Positions 1-6,310 are shown, counted from the first letter of the stretch. The stretch: DNA of 6,837 nucleotides from Actinomycetes bacterium (GCA_021826655.1 JAKAZC010000154.1:1-6837), one strand, 5' to 3'. Numbers and translations are program-made. Notes: generated from the sequence alone by a model not told the origin.

Positions 1-258
1 CGGTCTCGCTTCGCTCGTTTCGGCCGGCCGTCGGAGCAGCCGTGCACACCGGGCCCCGAGGTCGAGCCGCCAACGGCACATCCGCCAGAACTCCTTGCGC
101 AGTGGCTCGTCGAACCGGCGGATCAGCGCCAGGGCCCCGGGATGCGGCCAAGTCGCAGTCACCAGGGGATGGGCCAGCAGGGTCCGCGCCGCCTGCTGGA
201 AGTCCTCCCGCTCAGTGACGTCGAGTTGCGCGGCTACCCGGGCCGTCCCCACCGTCAT
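1..258 (-). CDS. TIGR02678/DUF2398 family protein, N-terminal 86 residues (runs off left edge)
   Basis: This is the 5' part of a gene continuing beyond the window. It starts at ATG 258-256 and stays open for 86 codons to the edge. The stretch from about residue 20 (QQAARTLLAHPLVTA, then LIRRFDEPLRKEFW and the WRLDLGARCARLLRRPAE block) matches my memory of the TIGR02678/DUF2398 N-terminus: a short helix, a 'LL..PL.TA' segment, then 'WR L.....ARL.K.PAD'. Members are normally about 400 residues and belong to the TIGR02677-TIGR02680 cassette. By analogy with Wadjet they would be the KITE/winged-helix partner (JetB-like) of an SMC complex that removes foreign circular DNA; that role is inference. 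The ATG overlaps the TGA of the upstream TIGR02677 frame (ATGA), a translational-coupling arrangement, with a GAGG about 10 bases upstream of the start. No disruption is visible in the part seen. Confidence 0.75.
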   Translation of the reverse strand, partial: MTVGTARVAAQLDVTEREDFQQAARTLLAHPLVTATWPHPGALALIRRFDEPLRKEFWRMCRWRLDLGARCARLLRRPAETSEARP

Positions 259-1430
259 GCCCGCTGTACCTCGAGCGCGAGACCATCCAGGGTGAGGGCG
301 CCCCCCGACCCGTGCACATGGGTGGTCACATCCGCGGTGGCCAGAGACAGGCGGACCCCCTCCGCCTCGACCTCGACGGATAACTCGCCGGCCAGCGGAC
401 GGCGGTGGAGCCCCCGGTCCAGCAACTCGAGGAGGAGGACGAACTCTCCCCGGGGCAGGCGACGGTCTTCCACCGGGCGGGCCCCGAGACCCGAGGCCGC
501 CTCGGCCCGGGTGCCTCGGTACCGCCCGTGCTCGTCGGCGAGCCCTTCCTTGACTCCGGAGAAGTCGTCTGCCGGCCGGGGCGGAGGGGGTGCTGCTCGC
601 CTGCCGTAACGGCGCAGTGTGACCGGCACCTCGACCGGGTCGGCGTCCCACCAGCTCGCGCCACCGGACTCGGCGTCGGGGTCGATCATAGCGGCGGCCA
701 GGTGGATGGGCCGGGCCAGGCCGAAGGAGGCGTCGAACAGCCGATGGGCCTCGTCGGCGTCACTCCGCAAGAACCACCGGGCCAGGGGGCGGAGCTCCGA
801 AGCCCGCGTGATGGGACGGGTGGCGCTCTCGGTCAGGCGCCGGAGGAGGGCCATCAGATCGCGGATGGCTGACGTCGTGGCCCCCGAGAGCTCTTCCACC
901 CCGGACGGGCGTCCGAGGCCGGGTCGGAATCAGGCCACCAGGCCCTCCCAGCGGTCGTTCCAGCGAGCCGCCAGGTCGATGTCGACGAACAGGCCGGCCG
1001 AGTCGTCCCCTTCAGTGGCCAGTTGGACGACGCGGTCCACTCCCCGCCGCTCCACCTCGCTCATCCGGGCGGCGATGGTCAACCGGTGGCGGATCACCTC
1101 GTCGAGGAACTGCTGGAGGTAGTCGATGAGAAGGTGCTTGTAGGCCAGGAACCGCACTGGGGCGACCTCATGCTCCCGCCGGAGCTCTCCCATGGTGGCG
1201 TGGAAGTCCCGGGCGTTGGCTGCGAGGTCGCGCAGAGATCCGTCGAGGTCGCGCAGCCGGAGGTAGGTGGCGGTGGCGTCACCGTCGTCGACTGCCGCGG
1301 CCAGGTCCTCGAGGTTCTCCCGGATGTCCCGGAACAGGGCGCGCTGCAGCGAGCCCGAGTGTTCGGCGGCGCCCAGGACGCGGACGACGGCGTCGTGGGC
1401 GGCCTGTCCGGCCGGGGTCAGGTGCCACAA
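255..1430 (-). pseudogene. TIGR02677/DUF2397 family protein (Wadjet-like cassette, kleisin-type subunit), N-terminally truncated and interrupted by an in-frame TGA
   Basis: Two open segments in one frame, 1430 down to 933 and 929 down to 255, are separated only by TGA at 930-932. Together they read as the central and C-terminal parts of TIGR02677: LTPAGQAAHDAV; RDLDGSLRDLAANARDFHATM; LAYKHLLIDYLQQFLDEVI; then after the stop LARWFLRSDADEAHRLFDASFGL; SWWDADPVEVPVTLRRYGR; FVLLLELLDRGL. The family is about 490-500 residues. Only about 390 codons remain, so roughly the first 110 residues are gone. The recognisable match begins just before 1430 (TTG), at RRREL-WHLTPAG, and the frame is closed further upstream by TGA 1506-1508. 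The 3' end overlaps the next gene by ATGA (255-258). In the related Wadjet systems this position is held by JetA, a kleisin bridging the SMC heads; that function is inferred and this copy is probably inactive. Either segment could be annotated separately (930-1430; 255-899 from a GTG), but each is a fragment. Confidence 0.75.
930..932 (-). other. In-frame TGA interrupting the TIGR02677 gene at a conserved Trp position
   Basis: The minus strand reads GTG GCC TGA TTC CGA with the same frame open on both sides. The flanking residues, W-E-G-L-V-A before and F-R-P-G-L-G-R-P-S after, match the family pattern in which 'GL.AWF' is followed by 'GRPS'. The stop therefore replaces a TGG Trp codon, and one G-to-A transition explains it. 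Other genes in the window use TGA as a true stop, so read-through as Trp is unlikely. Confidence 0.7.
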
Positions 1431-1505
1431 CTCACGCCGCCGCCGGCACGCCGGCCATCGGGGACGGCGTATGCAGTGCTCGCCGCCGCGACGAACCCAG
1501 GCGCG

Positions 1506-1865
1506 TCAATTCGTCGGTGTTTCCGGGAACCACGCCGACGGGTCGTCGAGATAGAGGCCACAGGCACAGTCCAGGGCCTCCTCTGGGGTTCCCCCGGCCA
1601 TGCCGGTCGGGAGGAAGGAGTCCTCGTAGTCGTCGTGGCTGGCCCGGTAGATGGCAAATCCCCAGGAGCGGGCCGATCCGCTGTAGCGGAGGCGGCAGAG
1701 TCTGATCACGGTGCCGTCCGGGTAGCGACCGTCGACGTATGCAAAGTTGGACCTGAAGCGGATCACGACAGCTGCGAGTTCTGGCCACGCAGTCCGGGCG
1801 TGCTGGTTGAGCTGATGGGTGAGGCTGCTCTTTGTCGACTCCGGGGGCGTCTTCACGGTTCCCAT
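1506..1865 (-). CDS. Conserved actinobacterial protein of unknown function (119 aa)
   Basis: The protein has 119 residues, starting at ATG 1865-1863 and ending at TGA 1508-1506. I recognise the overall pattern as a small hypothetical family common in actinobacteria, without an assigned function: WPEL..V.IRFR..FAYVDG (about residues 27-46), LCRLRYSGSARSWGFAIY (56-73), then SHDDYEDS.LPTG (76-88) and TPEEALDCACGLYLDDPSAW (93-112). It has no signal peptide or membrane segment. It is rich in aromatic residues and contains a paired CAC motif (residues 100-102), so a compact soluble domain is likely. The ribosome binding site is weak (only GGGGCACG-type purines upstream), so the true start could be a little internal. 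It is co-directional with and directly upstream of the truncated TIGR02677 gene, 75 bases away and in the same frame. That makes it either an ordinary neighbour or cargo placed there when the defence gene lost its 5' end. Confidence 0.72.
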   Translation of the reverse strand: MGTVKTPPESTKSSLTHQLNQHARTAWPELAAVVIRFRSNFAYVDGRYPDGTVIRLCRLRYSGSARSWGFAIYRASHDDYEDSFLPTGMAGGTPEEALDCACGLYLDDPSAWFPETPTN

Positions 1866-2497
1866 CTTGGCGTGCCCCGGGCGTCAGGCGGCGAGCAGGG
1901 ATTCTGCTCCGGACCGTTAGGCACTGGCCCCGAACCTCCTCGAGGTCGGTGGACATCGGGTACCCGTCGAGAAGCGGCGGACCTGTCAACGGACCATCAC
2001 GCCGAGGATCTCCCGTAAGGAGCAGGCCGGAAACGTTCACTGGCCGTGGAGGTCGCCCTACCGGTCGAGGGGGAGCTCTGGCGAATCCGATCGGCGGCCC
2101 CACCGTACGATTGCTGGGAGGAGCTGGTCCAGACAGCCGCCCTCTGCCAAGCCCACGTGCGGACCCCGTGCGGATCGACCGGTGCTCGCTCGGCTTACCT
2201 GGCCCGTGTCCGATGAGGCGCCTGGGTGGTGGCCGTGCTCGAGATCTGGAACGAGTGCTGGGACATGTGTCTGGGCCACGCTCCCCTCGTGCGGACGCCG
2301 GCTGGCGGCGCCCCGAACATCCCGGTAGCCATCGACCCGTCACCTGAAATCCGCGCCATCCGTCTCTGCCGTACCGCAGGGTTCGCCCCCGTCCTGCAAC
2401 TGCCGTTCGCCGCGCGGTCGGGCATCCCACCTACCACGAGGTCGCGGATCGAACCGGCGCCCCGACGAAGACGACGCCACCGCGCAGCTGGTGGCCG
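1866..2497. other. Stretch without a supported gene (632 bases)
   Basis: No open frame here shows a recognisable family on either strand. The longer open frames are proline/arginine-rich and look like GC-driven shadows. Two small inverted repeats lie near the start of the 119-residue gene: GAGCAG/CTGCTC at 1893-1909 (5-base loop) and ACCTC/GAGGT at 1934-1946 (3-base loop); they may sit in its leader. A short plus-strand frame, 2046-2216, and its continuation in the same frame past TGA 2214-2216 to about 2330 have fairly coding-like third positions, but I do not recognise the product. I found no tRNA-like cloverleaf. The region may hold remnants of the missing 5' part of the defence gene or another decayed gene, but nothing readable proves it. 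Confidence 0.5.
1893..1909. repeat. Short inverted repeat upstream of the 119-aa gene
   Basis: GAGCAG and CTGCTC form a perfect 6-base stem around a 5-base loop, 28-44 bases upstream of the ATG at 1865. It could be a leader hairpin or an operator. No poly-T follows in either direction, so a terminator is unlikely. Confidence 0.3.
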
Positions 2498-3463
2498 TCA
2501 GCCGGGGACGTGCACCGGCACTGGTTCGGCGGGGACCGGAGTGTCGCCGGGGCGGAGCTCGTCCGCCCGGACCAGTGCGATGCCCGACACCACCAACAGC
2601 CCGCCCAGCGCCTGGAGGAGTGTGGGTCGCTCGGACAGGAGCAGCCAGGCGAAGAGCGTGGCGAACAGCACTTCGGTCAGGCCGACGAAGGAGGCCAGCT
2701 TCGCGCCGAGCCAGCGGGTGGCCCCGACCCCCGTCGTATAGGCGACGGCACCCGCGACCATCGAGAGTCCGAGGACCGGGACGAGCCAGCTGACGTGGTG
2801 ACCGGCGAACGGGACCGATGCGCTGCCGACGTGGAACCGCAGCAGGCCGAGTGCGTCCAGTGCGCACAGGGCGACGGTGCCAACCACCATCCCGCCCCAC
2901 GCCATGGCCAGCGGCGGCAGGACCTCGTGGGTACGGGCGCACAGCACGAAGTAGCAGGCGAGTCCGGTGGCCGCGCCCAGTCCCCACAGGACCCCGACCA
3001 GCGCCACGTGCCGCTCCCCAGTGAGGTGCAGCACCAGCGCCAATCCGACCAGCGTGACCAGCCCCCCGGCCAGGGTGAGCCGGCGGGGCCGTTGCCCTCG
3101 TCCCACCCACAGCCACAGGACGACGAGGAGGATGCCGGAGTACTCGAGGAGGAGCGCCACGCTGACCGGGAGGTGGGCCACCGCGTTGAAGTAGCAGAGT
3201 TGGCAGGCGCCCACCGCCACCAGGCCGAAGGCGAGGACCGACGGGAGGCTCCGGCCCACCAGGTGCCAGCGTCCCCGGAGCTGGAAGGCCGAGGGAACGG
3301 CGAGCACGACCGCGGCCAGGGCGACCCTGAAGGTCACGGCGGCGGCGGGCGACCAGTCCGCCCGGATGAGGGACGATCCGAACGATCCCGAGGTGCTGAA
3401 GGTGGCGGCCGACACGACGGCCAGGCCGGCACCTGCGCCGGGGGCCCTGTTCATCGACGGCAT
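2498..3463 (-). CDS. EamA/DMT-superfamily transporter (321 aa, ten predicted membrane helices)
   Basis: This is an inner-membrane carrier of the drug/metabolite transporter superfamily, a group that mostly exports amino acids, metabolites or toxic small molecules; the substrate cannot be read from the sequence. About ten hydrophobic segments fall near residues 11-32, 40-60, 73-93, 98-120, 129-147, 155-174, 183-205, 224-244, 254-274 and 283-300. They form the two tandem EamA repeats (about 13-146 and 155-298). The second ends in the usual LSERPTLLQALGGLLVVSGIAL signature (277-298), followed by a Pro/Val-rich cytoplasmic tail. Start chosen at ATG 3463-3461 because GGGAG lies 5 bases upstream; a second ATG at 3454 is possible. 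The same frame stays open far upstream (to 4042), but that part is antisense to the CGNR gene and has no EamA features. It is divergent from the CGNR regulator with 79 bases between, suggesting regulation by it. The length of about 320 aa is normal. Confidence 0.93.
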   Translation of the reverse strand: MPSMNRAPGAGAGLAVVSAATFSTSGSFGSSLIRADWSPAAAVTFRVALAAVVLAVPSAFQLRGRWHLVGRSLPSVLAFGLVAVGACQLCYFNAVAHLPVSVALLLEYSGILLVVLWLWVGRGQRPRRLTLAGGLVTLVGLALVLHLTGERHVALVGVLWGLGAATGLACYFVLCARTHEVLPPLAMAWGGMVVGTVALCALDALGLLRFHVGSASVPFAGHHVSWLVPVLGLSMVAGAVAYTTGVGATRWLGAKLASFVGLTEVLFATLFAWLLLSERPTLLQALGGLLVVSGIALVRADELRPGDTPVPAEPVPVHVPG

Positions 3464-3542
3464 CTCGTCTCCCTCGGGACTGTCATGGGTAATCTTGCGC
3501 TGACCGGTGACGCTACCGTCGCCTCTGAAAGGAGTCAATCTG
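3464..3542. promoter_or_regulatory. Shared divergent promoter region of the EamA transporter and CGNR regulator
   Basis: These 79 bases separate two divergent starts and must carry both promoters unless one message is leaderless. They contain an imperfect palindrome, TGACCGGTGA (3501-3510, four of five base pairs matching around an ACCGGT core), a candidate operator. The CGNR gene has an AAAGGAG ribosome site at 3528-3534; the transporter has GGGAG near 3469-3473. No strong sigma70-type -35/-10 pair stands out on either strand. Confidence 0.45.
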
Positions 3543-4076
3543 GTGTTTGCCCATGACACGGAGATCGCGCTGGCGTCGTCGGCGGCCCTCGTCAACAGCG
3601 GCAGGGACGGCACCGAGCAATTGACCGTGGTGGCCGACCTCGATGCGTTCGTCGCGCTGTGGGGCTGGACCGGCGGCCGGACCCGGGACCGCGCCGAGCT
3701 CGATGCCGTCCGGAACCTGCGCACCCGTCTCCGTGCCGTGTGGGAGAGCGATGAGGACGGGGCGGTGGAGATCGTGAACGCGCTCCTTCGCGAGGGGTCC
3801 GCGCTTCCCCAGCTGGTGCGGCACGACGGATGGGAGTACCACGTCCACGCCACCTCGTCGGAAGCACCGTTGGCCGATCGGATCGCGGTCGACGCCGCCA
3901 TGGCGTTCGTCGACGTGATCCGGACCGCGCAGCTCGACCGACTCCGCGTCTGTGCCGGCGAGGACTGCTCGGACGTCCTGGTCGACCTGTCGAAGAACCA
4001 CTCGCGACGGTTCTGCGACCGGGGGTGCGGCAACCGGGCCAATGTCGCCGCCTATCGGGAGCGCCGGCGCGCTTGA
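3543..4076 (+). CDS. CGNR zinc-finger transcriptional regulator with ABATE-type N-terminal domain (177 aa)
   Basis: The C-terminus carries the CGNR zinc finger: C137 and C142 (RVCAGEDC), C158 and C162 (RRFCDRGCGNR), followed by the family's basic tail NVAAYRERRRA. The spacing of the four cysteines and the CGNR tetrapeptide at 162-165 are diagnostic. The first about 130 residues resemble the stress-induced ABATE domain usually found ahead of it (an LVNS segment early, DL..F..LW, then L..LR..LR.V). Such proteins are thought to be small-molecule-responsive DNA-binding regulators; ligand and target are not known here. Start chosen at GTG 3543 because AAAGGAG ends 8 bases upstream and the ABATE match begins there; an in-frame GTG at 3507 and CTG at 3540 are less likely. 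It lies divergent from the EamA exporter gene, the usual layout of a regulator and its target, and convergent with the Rieske gene downstream. It ends in TGA 4074-4076. Confidence 0.9.
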   Translation: MFAHDTEIALASSAALVNSGRDGTEQLTVVADLDAFVALWGWTGGRTRDRAELDAVRNLRTRLRAVWESDEDGAVEIVNALLREGSALPQLVRHDGWEYHVHATSSEAPLADRIAVDAAMAFVDVIRTAQLDRLRVCAGEDCSDVLVDLSKNHSRRFCDRGCGNRANVAAYRERRRA

Positions 4077-4135
4077 GTCCGGCGGTCGGCGGTGGGGGTG
4101 CGCATCACGCCACGGGTCGGCGGATGTGCCGGTTC

Positions 4136-4150
4136 CACCGCCCTGCGGTG
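4136..4150. terminator. Possible hairpin between convergent genes
   Basis: CACCGC and GCGGTG form a perfect 6-base stem with a 3-base loop in the 100-base gap between the convergent CGNR and Rieske genes. There is no T-tract on either side, so it is at most a weak or Rho-assisted bidirectional terminator. The position is right; the structure alone is not decisive in such GC-rich DNA. Confidence 0.3.
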
Positions 4151-4176
4151 CCCGGCCCGGGTGCGTCCGTCGGTGG

Positions 4177-5127
4177 TCAGACCGGTTCAGGGTAGAACTG
4201 CCGGAACCAGCGACGGTACTGCGCCACCGGTCCGTCGACCGTGGTCAGCACGGGCCGGTCGCGGTAGACCTTGTGCTCCCAGATCGGCACGTCCTGCGCG
4301 AACTGCTCGTTGGTGATGCGGTCGTTGAGCTCGCTGATCGAGTCGGTGGCCCGGTCGTCCGGCAACGCCATCATCGAGAAGGAGAGCGTCACTTCGGTGA
4401 CCTCGTCGTCGACGGGGGTCTGGGTGATGTAGGTCAGCATCTCGATCGGATCCTGGCGCACCTCCACCGCCACGATCCCGGGGCCGCACGTGGTCGAGGT
4501 CGTCCGGACCTCGTACCCGTCCACGTCCACCGCGGTCACCTTGAGGCTCTGTTCGACGACCATGGACCACGCCTCGAACCGCACCTCGAAGTGGTTGCTG
4601 TCGGGTGCCGCCATGTCGTGGACAGCCGAGAAGTGCGCCCGGTCGACGATGTTCTCGGTCAGATCCTGGACGTGGACCCGTACCCGGTAGGTGGAGGACC
4701 GCCACGGCGTCCAGTCCCCCCCGACCGGTCGGTACGTGATCACCGGATACCCGGGAGGCAGGTCGTCGGCGTGGTGCCAGACGAAGATCCGACCGTTCCG
4801 CTCGCACACCGGCCACGCCCGGAGAGCGGCCCGAGGAGTCCGTTCCGCACCCGGCACCGCGGCGAGCCGTCCGTCGCCGTCGAACTGCCAACCGTGGAAC
4901 GGACAGGTGATGCCCTCCCCGCACACCCGGCCCCCTACGCCGACATGGGCACCCAGGTGGGGACAGTGGGCATCGAAGACCCGAGCGGCCCCGTCCGCAC
5001 CGCGGAAGAGCACGAGTTCACGCTCGAGGTACGAGACCGGCCGTACGTCGCCCGGCTGAAGGTCCGCTCCCGCTCCGACGCTGAACCAGCCGTTCGGTGA
5101 CGCCGGGAAGGGATACCGGGAGGCCAC
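4177..5127 (-). CDS. Rieske non-haem iron oxygenase, KshA/DAF-36-like (316 aa)
   Basis: This is the terminal oxygenase component of a Rieske-type monooxygenase, which takes electrons from a separate reductase and hydroxylates or desaturates a substrate. Residues 10-118 form the Rieske domain with both ligand pairs, C55-P-H57 and C75-P-F-H78 (17 residues between H57 and C75). The catalytic domain shows the mononuclear iron motif N-I-V-D162-x2-H165-x4-H170 and a likely third ligand, D279, in QDVPIW. This arrangement, and the ending WEHKVYRDRP..TTVDGPV..YRRWFRQFY, place it near 3-ketosteroid 9-alpha-hydroxylase (KshA) and the cholesterol 7-desaturase (Neverland/DAF-36) group. It is about 60-70 residues shorter than KshA, mainly at the C-terminus, so it is not a plain KshA; a steroid, sterol, terpenoid or similar ring substrate is inferred. 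GTG start at 5127, 4 bases after the stop of the upstream dehydrogenase; the Shine-Dalgarno is poor, so translational coupling is likely. No reductase gene is in the window. Confidence 0.92.
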   Translation of the reverse strand: MASRYPFPASPNGWFSVGAGADLQPGDVRPVSYLERELVLFRGADGAARVFDAHCPHLGAHVGVGGRVCGEGITCPFHGWQFDGDGRLAAVPGAERTPRAALRAWPVCERNGRIFVWHHADDLPPGYPVITYRPVGGDWTPWRSSTYRVRVHVQDLTENIVDRAHFSAVHDMAAPDSNHFEVRFEAWSMVVEQSLKVTAVDVDGYEVRTTSTTCGPGIVAVEVRQDPIEMLTYITQTPVDDEVTEVTLSFSMMALPDDRATDSISELNDRITNEQFAQDVPIWEHKVYRDRPVLTTVDGPVAQYRRWFRQFYPEPV

Positions 5128-5131
5128 CGCG

Positions 5132-6241
5132 CTACTCGGCGGTGCCCGGCGCCGGTTCGTGGAACCGTCCGGCGAAGGCGCGCAGTGGAAGGTCGGCGCT
5201 CGTCAGCACGCCCGGCCGCGCCTCGCACACCGACCGGATGGCGTTCAGTGCCGGCATGCCGGTGATGGTCATCCCCACCGAGGCGAAGTACTCCGGTGTC
5301 CAGGAGCCGTGCGCCATGCCCGTCGCCGGGAAGATCATGTGCCGGTTGACGATCGTGGGATCGCCCTGGATCGTGGTGACGTAGCAGCCCTGGACGTCCC
5401 ACCGGGGCTCCGTCTTCGGGGTCATCTGCCATTCGAGGTGCATCTCGATCTTGGGCAGGCCGCCCGACATCCCCTTGAATTTGGCCAGGCTGCCGCCCAC
5501 CGATCCCTTCGGCAACGTCCACCAGCCGAGTTCGACGTCCTCGGTGCAGGCACCCAGCGCGCATTCGAACACGATGTCGTCGATCGCGAGGTCGAAGCAG
5601 TCGGCCATCAGGTAGATCGAGTCGGAGAATACCGTGCAGCCGGTCTCCAGCAGTCCGGGTACCTCCGGATCGTCCACCGGCCGCCCGTACCCGACGTTCT
5701 TCCACGTGTCGACCGAGTGGTGGCAGGAGACGTCGACGGACTCCAGGACGGTGACGTGGTCGACCCTTCCCATGCCCGACGTCGCCGCCACGCTAAGGAT
5801 CTGGGCAAGTCCGGGATTCATCCCGGTCCCGTAGAACGTCGCTCCGCCGCGCTGGCACGCGTCCTCGACGAGCTCCGTGGGCCGTGCGCCCGATGGATGG
5901 GGGTGATTCCGGTCACGGTGGAACCCGGTGATCCAGTCCGACGTGGTGACCACGTTGATGCCGGCCTCGAGGAGTGAGCAGAACAGGTCGATGTCCGGCC
6001 AGACTCCGTTGAAGTTCACGACATCGGGTCTGGCCTCCAGCACGTCGCCCACCTCGTCGGTGGCGGCGATCCCCAGTGGGGCCATGCCGGCGATCTCACC
6101 GGCATCACGGCCGACCTTTTCCGGGGAATAGCAGTACAGACCGACCAGCTCGAGGTCGGGATGGTCGACGATGCGGCCCACCATCTCGGATCCCACGTTG
6201 CCAGTGGCGAACTGGAAGACCCGGAGCGTCTCCTGTGCCAT
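5132..6241 (-). CDS. DapB-like NAD(P)-dependent oxidoreductase, 2,4-diaminopentanoate dehydrogenase-type C-terminus (369 aa)
   Basis: This is a predicted cytosolic NAD(P)H-dependent dehydrogenase of the group usually labelled 'dihydrodipicolinate reductase' in actinobacteria. A Rossmann fold opens the protein: beta strand LRVFQFATGNVG (6-17, with the glycine loop degenerated to ATGNVG), then acidic/hydrophobic strands at LELVGLYCYSP (30-40) and PDVVNFNG (72-79). A conserved GTGMNPGL stands at 138-145 and the C-terminal half resembles 2,4-diaminopentanoate dehydrogenase. The lysine-pathway DapB signature (H-x2-K-x-DAPSGTA) is absent and the protein is about 100 residues longer than DapB, so a lysine biosynthesis role is unlikely. 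The true substrate is unknown; an imine, ketone or hydroxy compound related to the Rieske reaction is inferred. Start at ATG 6241 because GGGGAGG lies 7 bases upstream; ATG 6247 is too close (1 base), and the frame open to 6406 lacks family sequence. It is the first gene of a two-gene operon with the Rieske oxygenase. Confidence 0.88.
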   Translation of the reverse strand: MAQETLRVFQFATGNVGSEMVGRIVDHPDLELVGLYCYSPEKVGRDAGEIAGMAPLGIAATDEVGDVLEARPDVVNFNGVWPDIDLFCSLLEAGINVVTTSDWITGFHRDRNHPHPSGARPTELVEDACQRGGATFYGTGMNPGLAQILSVAATSGMGRVDHVTVLESVDVSCHHSVDTWKNVGYGRPVDDPEVPGLLETGCTVFSDSIYLMADCFDLAIDDIVFECALGACTEDVELGWWTLPKGSVGGSLAKFKGMSGGLPKIEMHLEWQMTPKTEPRWDVQGCYVTTIQGDPTIVNRHMIFPATGMAHGSWTPEYFASVGMTITGMPALNAIRSVCEARPGVLTSADLPLRAFAGRFHEPAPGTAE

Positions 6242-6255
6242 GGCCATACCTCCCC
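6242..6255 (-). promoter_or_regulatory. Ribosome binding site that decides the start of the DapB-like gene
   Basis: The minus strand reads GGGGAGGT followed directly by ATGGCCATG. The purine run is 1 base from the first ATG (6247) but 7 bases from the second (6241), favouring the second. Confidence 0.6.
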
Positions 6256-6281
6256 GAACGATCCCGCCGGCCCCGCCGGAC

Positions 6282-6310
6282 ACAGTAGGGCGCAGGTGGA
6301 CAGATGTCCA
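6282..6310 (-). promoter_or_regulatory. Predicted sigma70-type promoter of the dehydrogenase-Rieske operon
   Basis: On the minus strand a -35-like TGGACA (plus-strand 6305-6310, five of six matches to TTGACA) is followed after exactly 17 bases by TACTGT (6282-6287), a weak -10 matching at the first, second and last positions. The implied transcript start near 6275 would give a leader of about 30-35 bases with the ribosome site in it. It is overlapped by an inverted repeat, so transcription is probably repressible. Confidence 0.4.

Noticed and set aside
4..16. CTCGCTTCGCTCG at the left edge, resembling a common short dispersed element of high-GC genomes and often seen at contig ends.
   Set aside because: Only one copy is present in the window and it lies within the open TIGR02678 frame, so there is no evidence for a repeat here.
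902..932. TGA at 930-932 followed 14 bases later by a small stem-loop (CGGACG/CGTCCG, 902-915), suggestive of selenocysteine insertion.
   Set aside because: The family has Trp, not Cys, at this position. The stem is short with almost no loop and lacks the features of bacterial SECIS elements, and nothing else here implies selenoproteins. A nonsense mutation is simpler.
1023..2018. 331-residue plus-strand open frame opposite the TIGR02677 remnant.
   Set aside because: It is antisense to two frames with recognisable families and its composition (Gly/Val/Arg-rich, no domain) fits a mirror frame.
1432..2430. 332-residue minus-strand open frame across the gene-free stretch and the 119-residue gene.
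   Set aside because: The translation is Arg/Pro/Gly-rich, overlaps a recognisable gene in another frame, and shows no family pattern; it is a typical high-GC shadow.
2440..2475. GGTTCGATCC on the minus strand, resembling a tRNA T-loop.
   Set aside because: The flanking bases cannot form the 5-base T-stem and no anticodon or acceptor arms fit around it.
2498..4042. Single 514-residue minus-strand open frame, suggesting a fused transporter with a long N-terminal extension.
   Set aside because: Everything upstream of ATG 3463 lies antisense to the CGNR gene, has no domain or hydrophobic pattern of its own, and a good ribosome site sits at 3463.
3952..5100. 382-residue plus-strand open frame opposite the Rieske gene.
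   Set aside because: The Rieske frame on the other strand has all metal ligands; this frame is its complement with His/Asp/Arg-rich non-homologous sequence.
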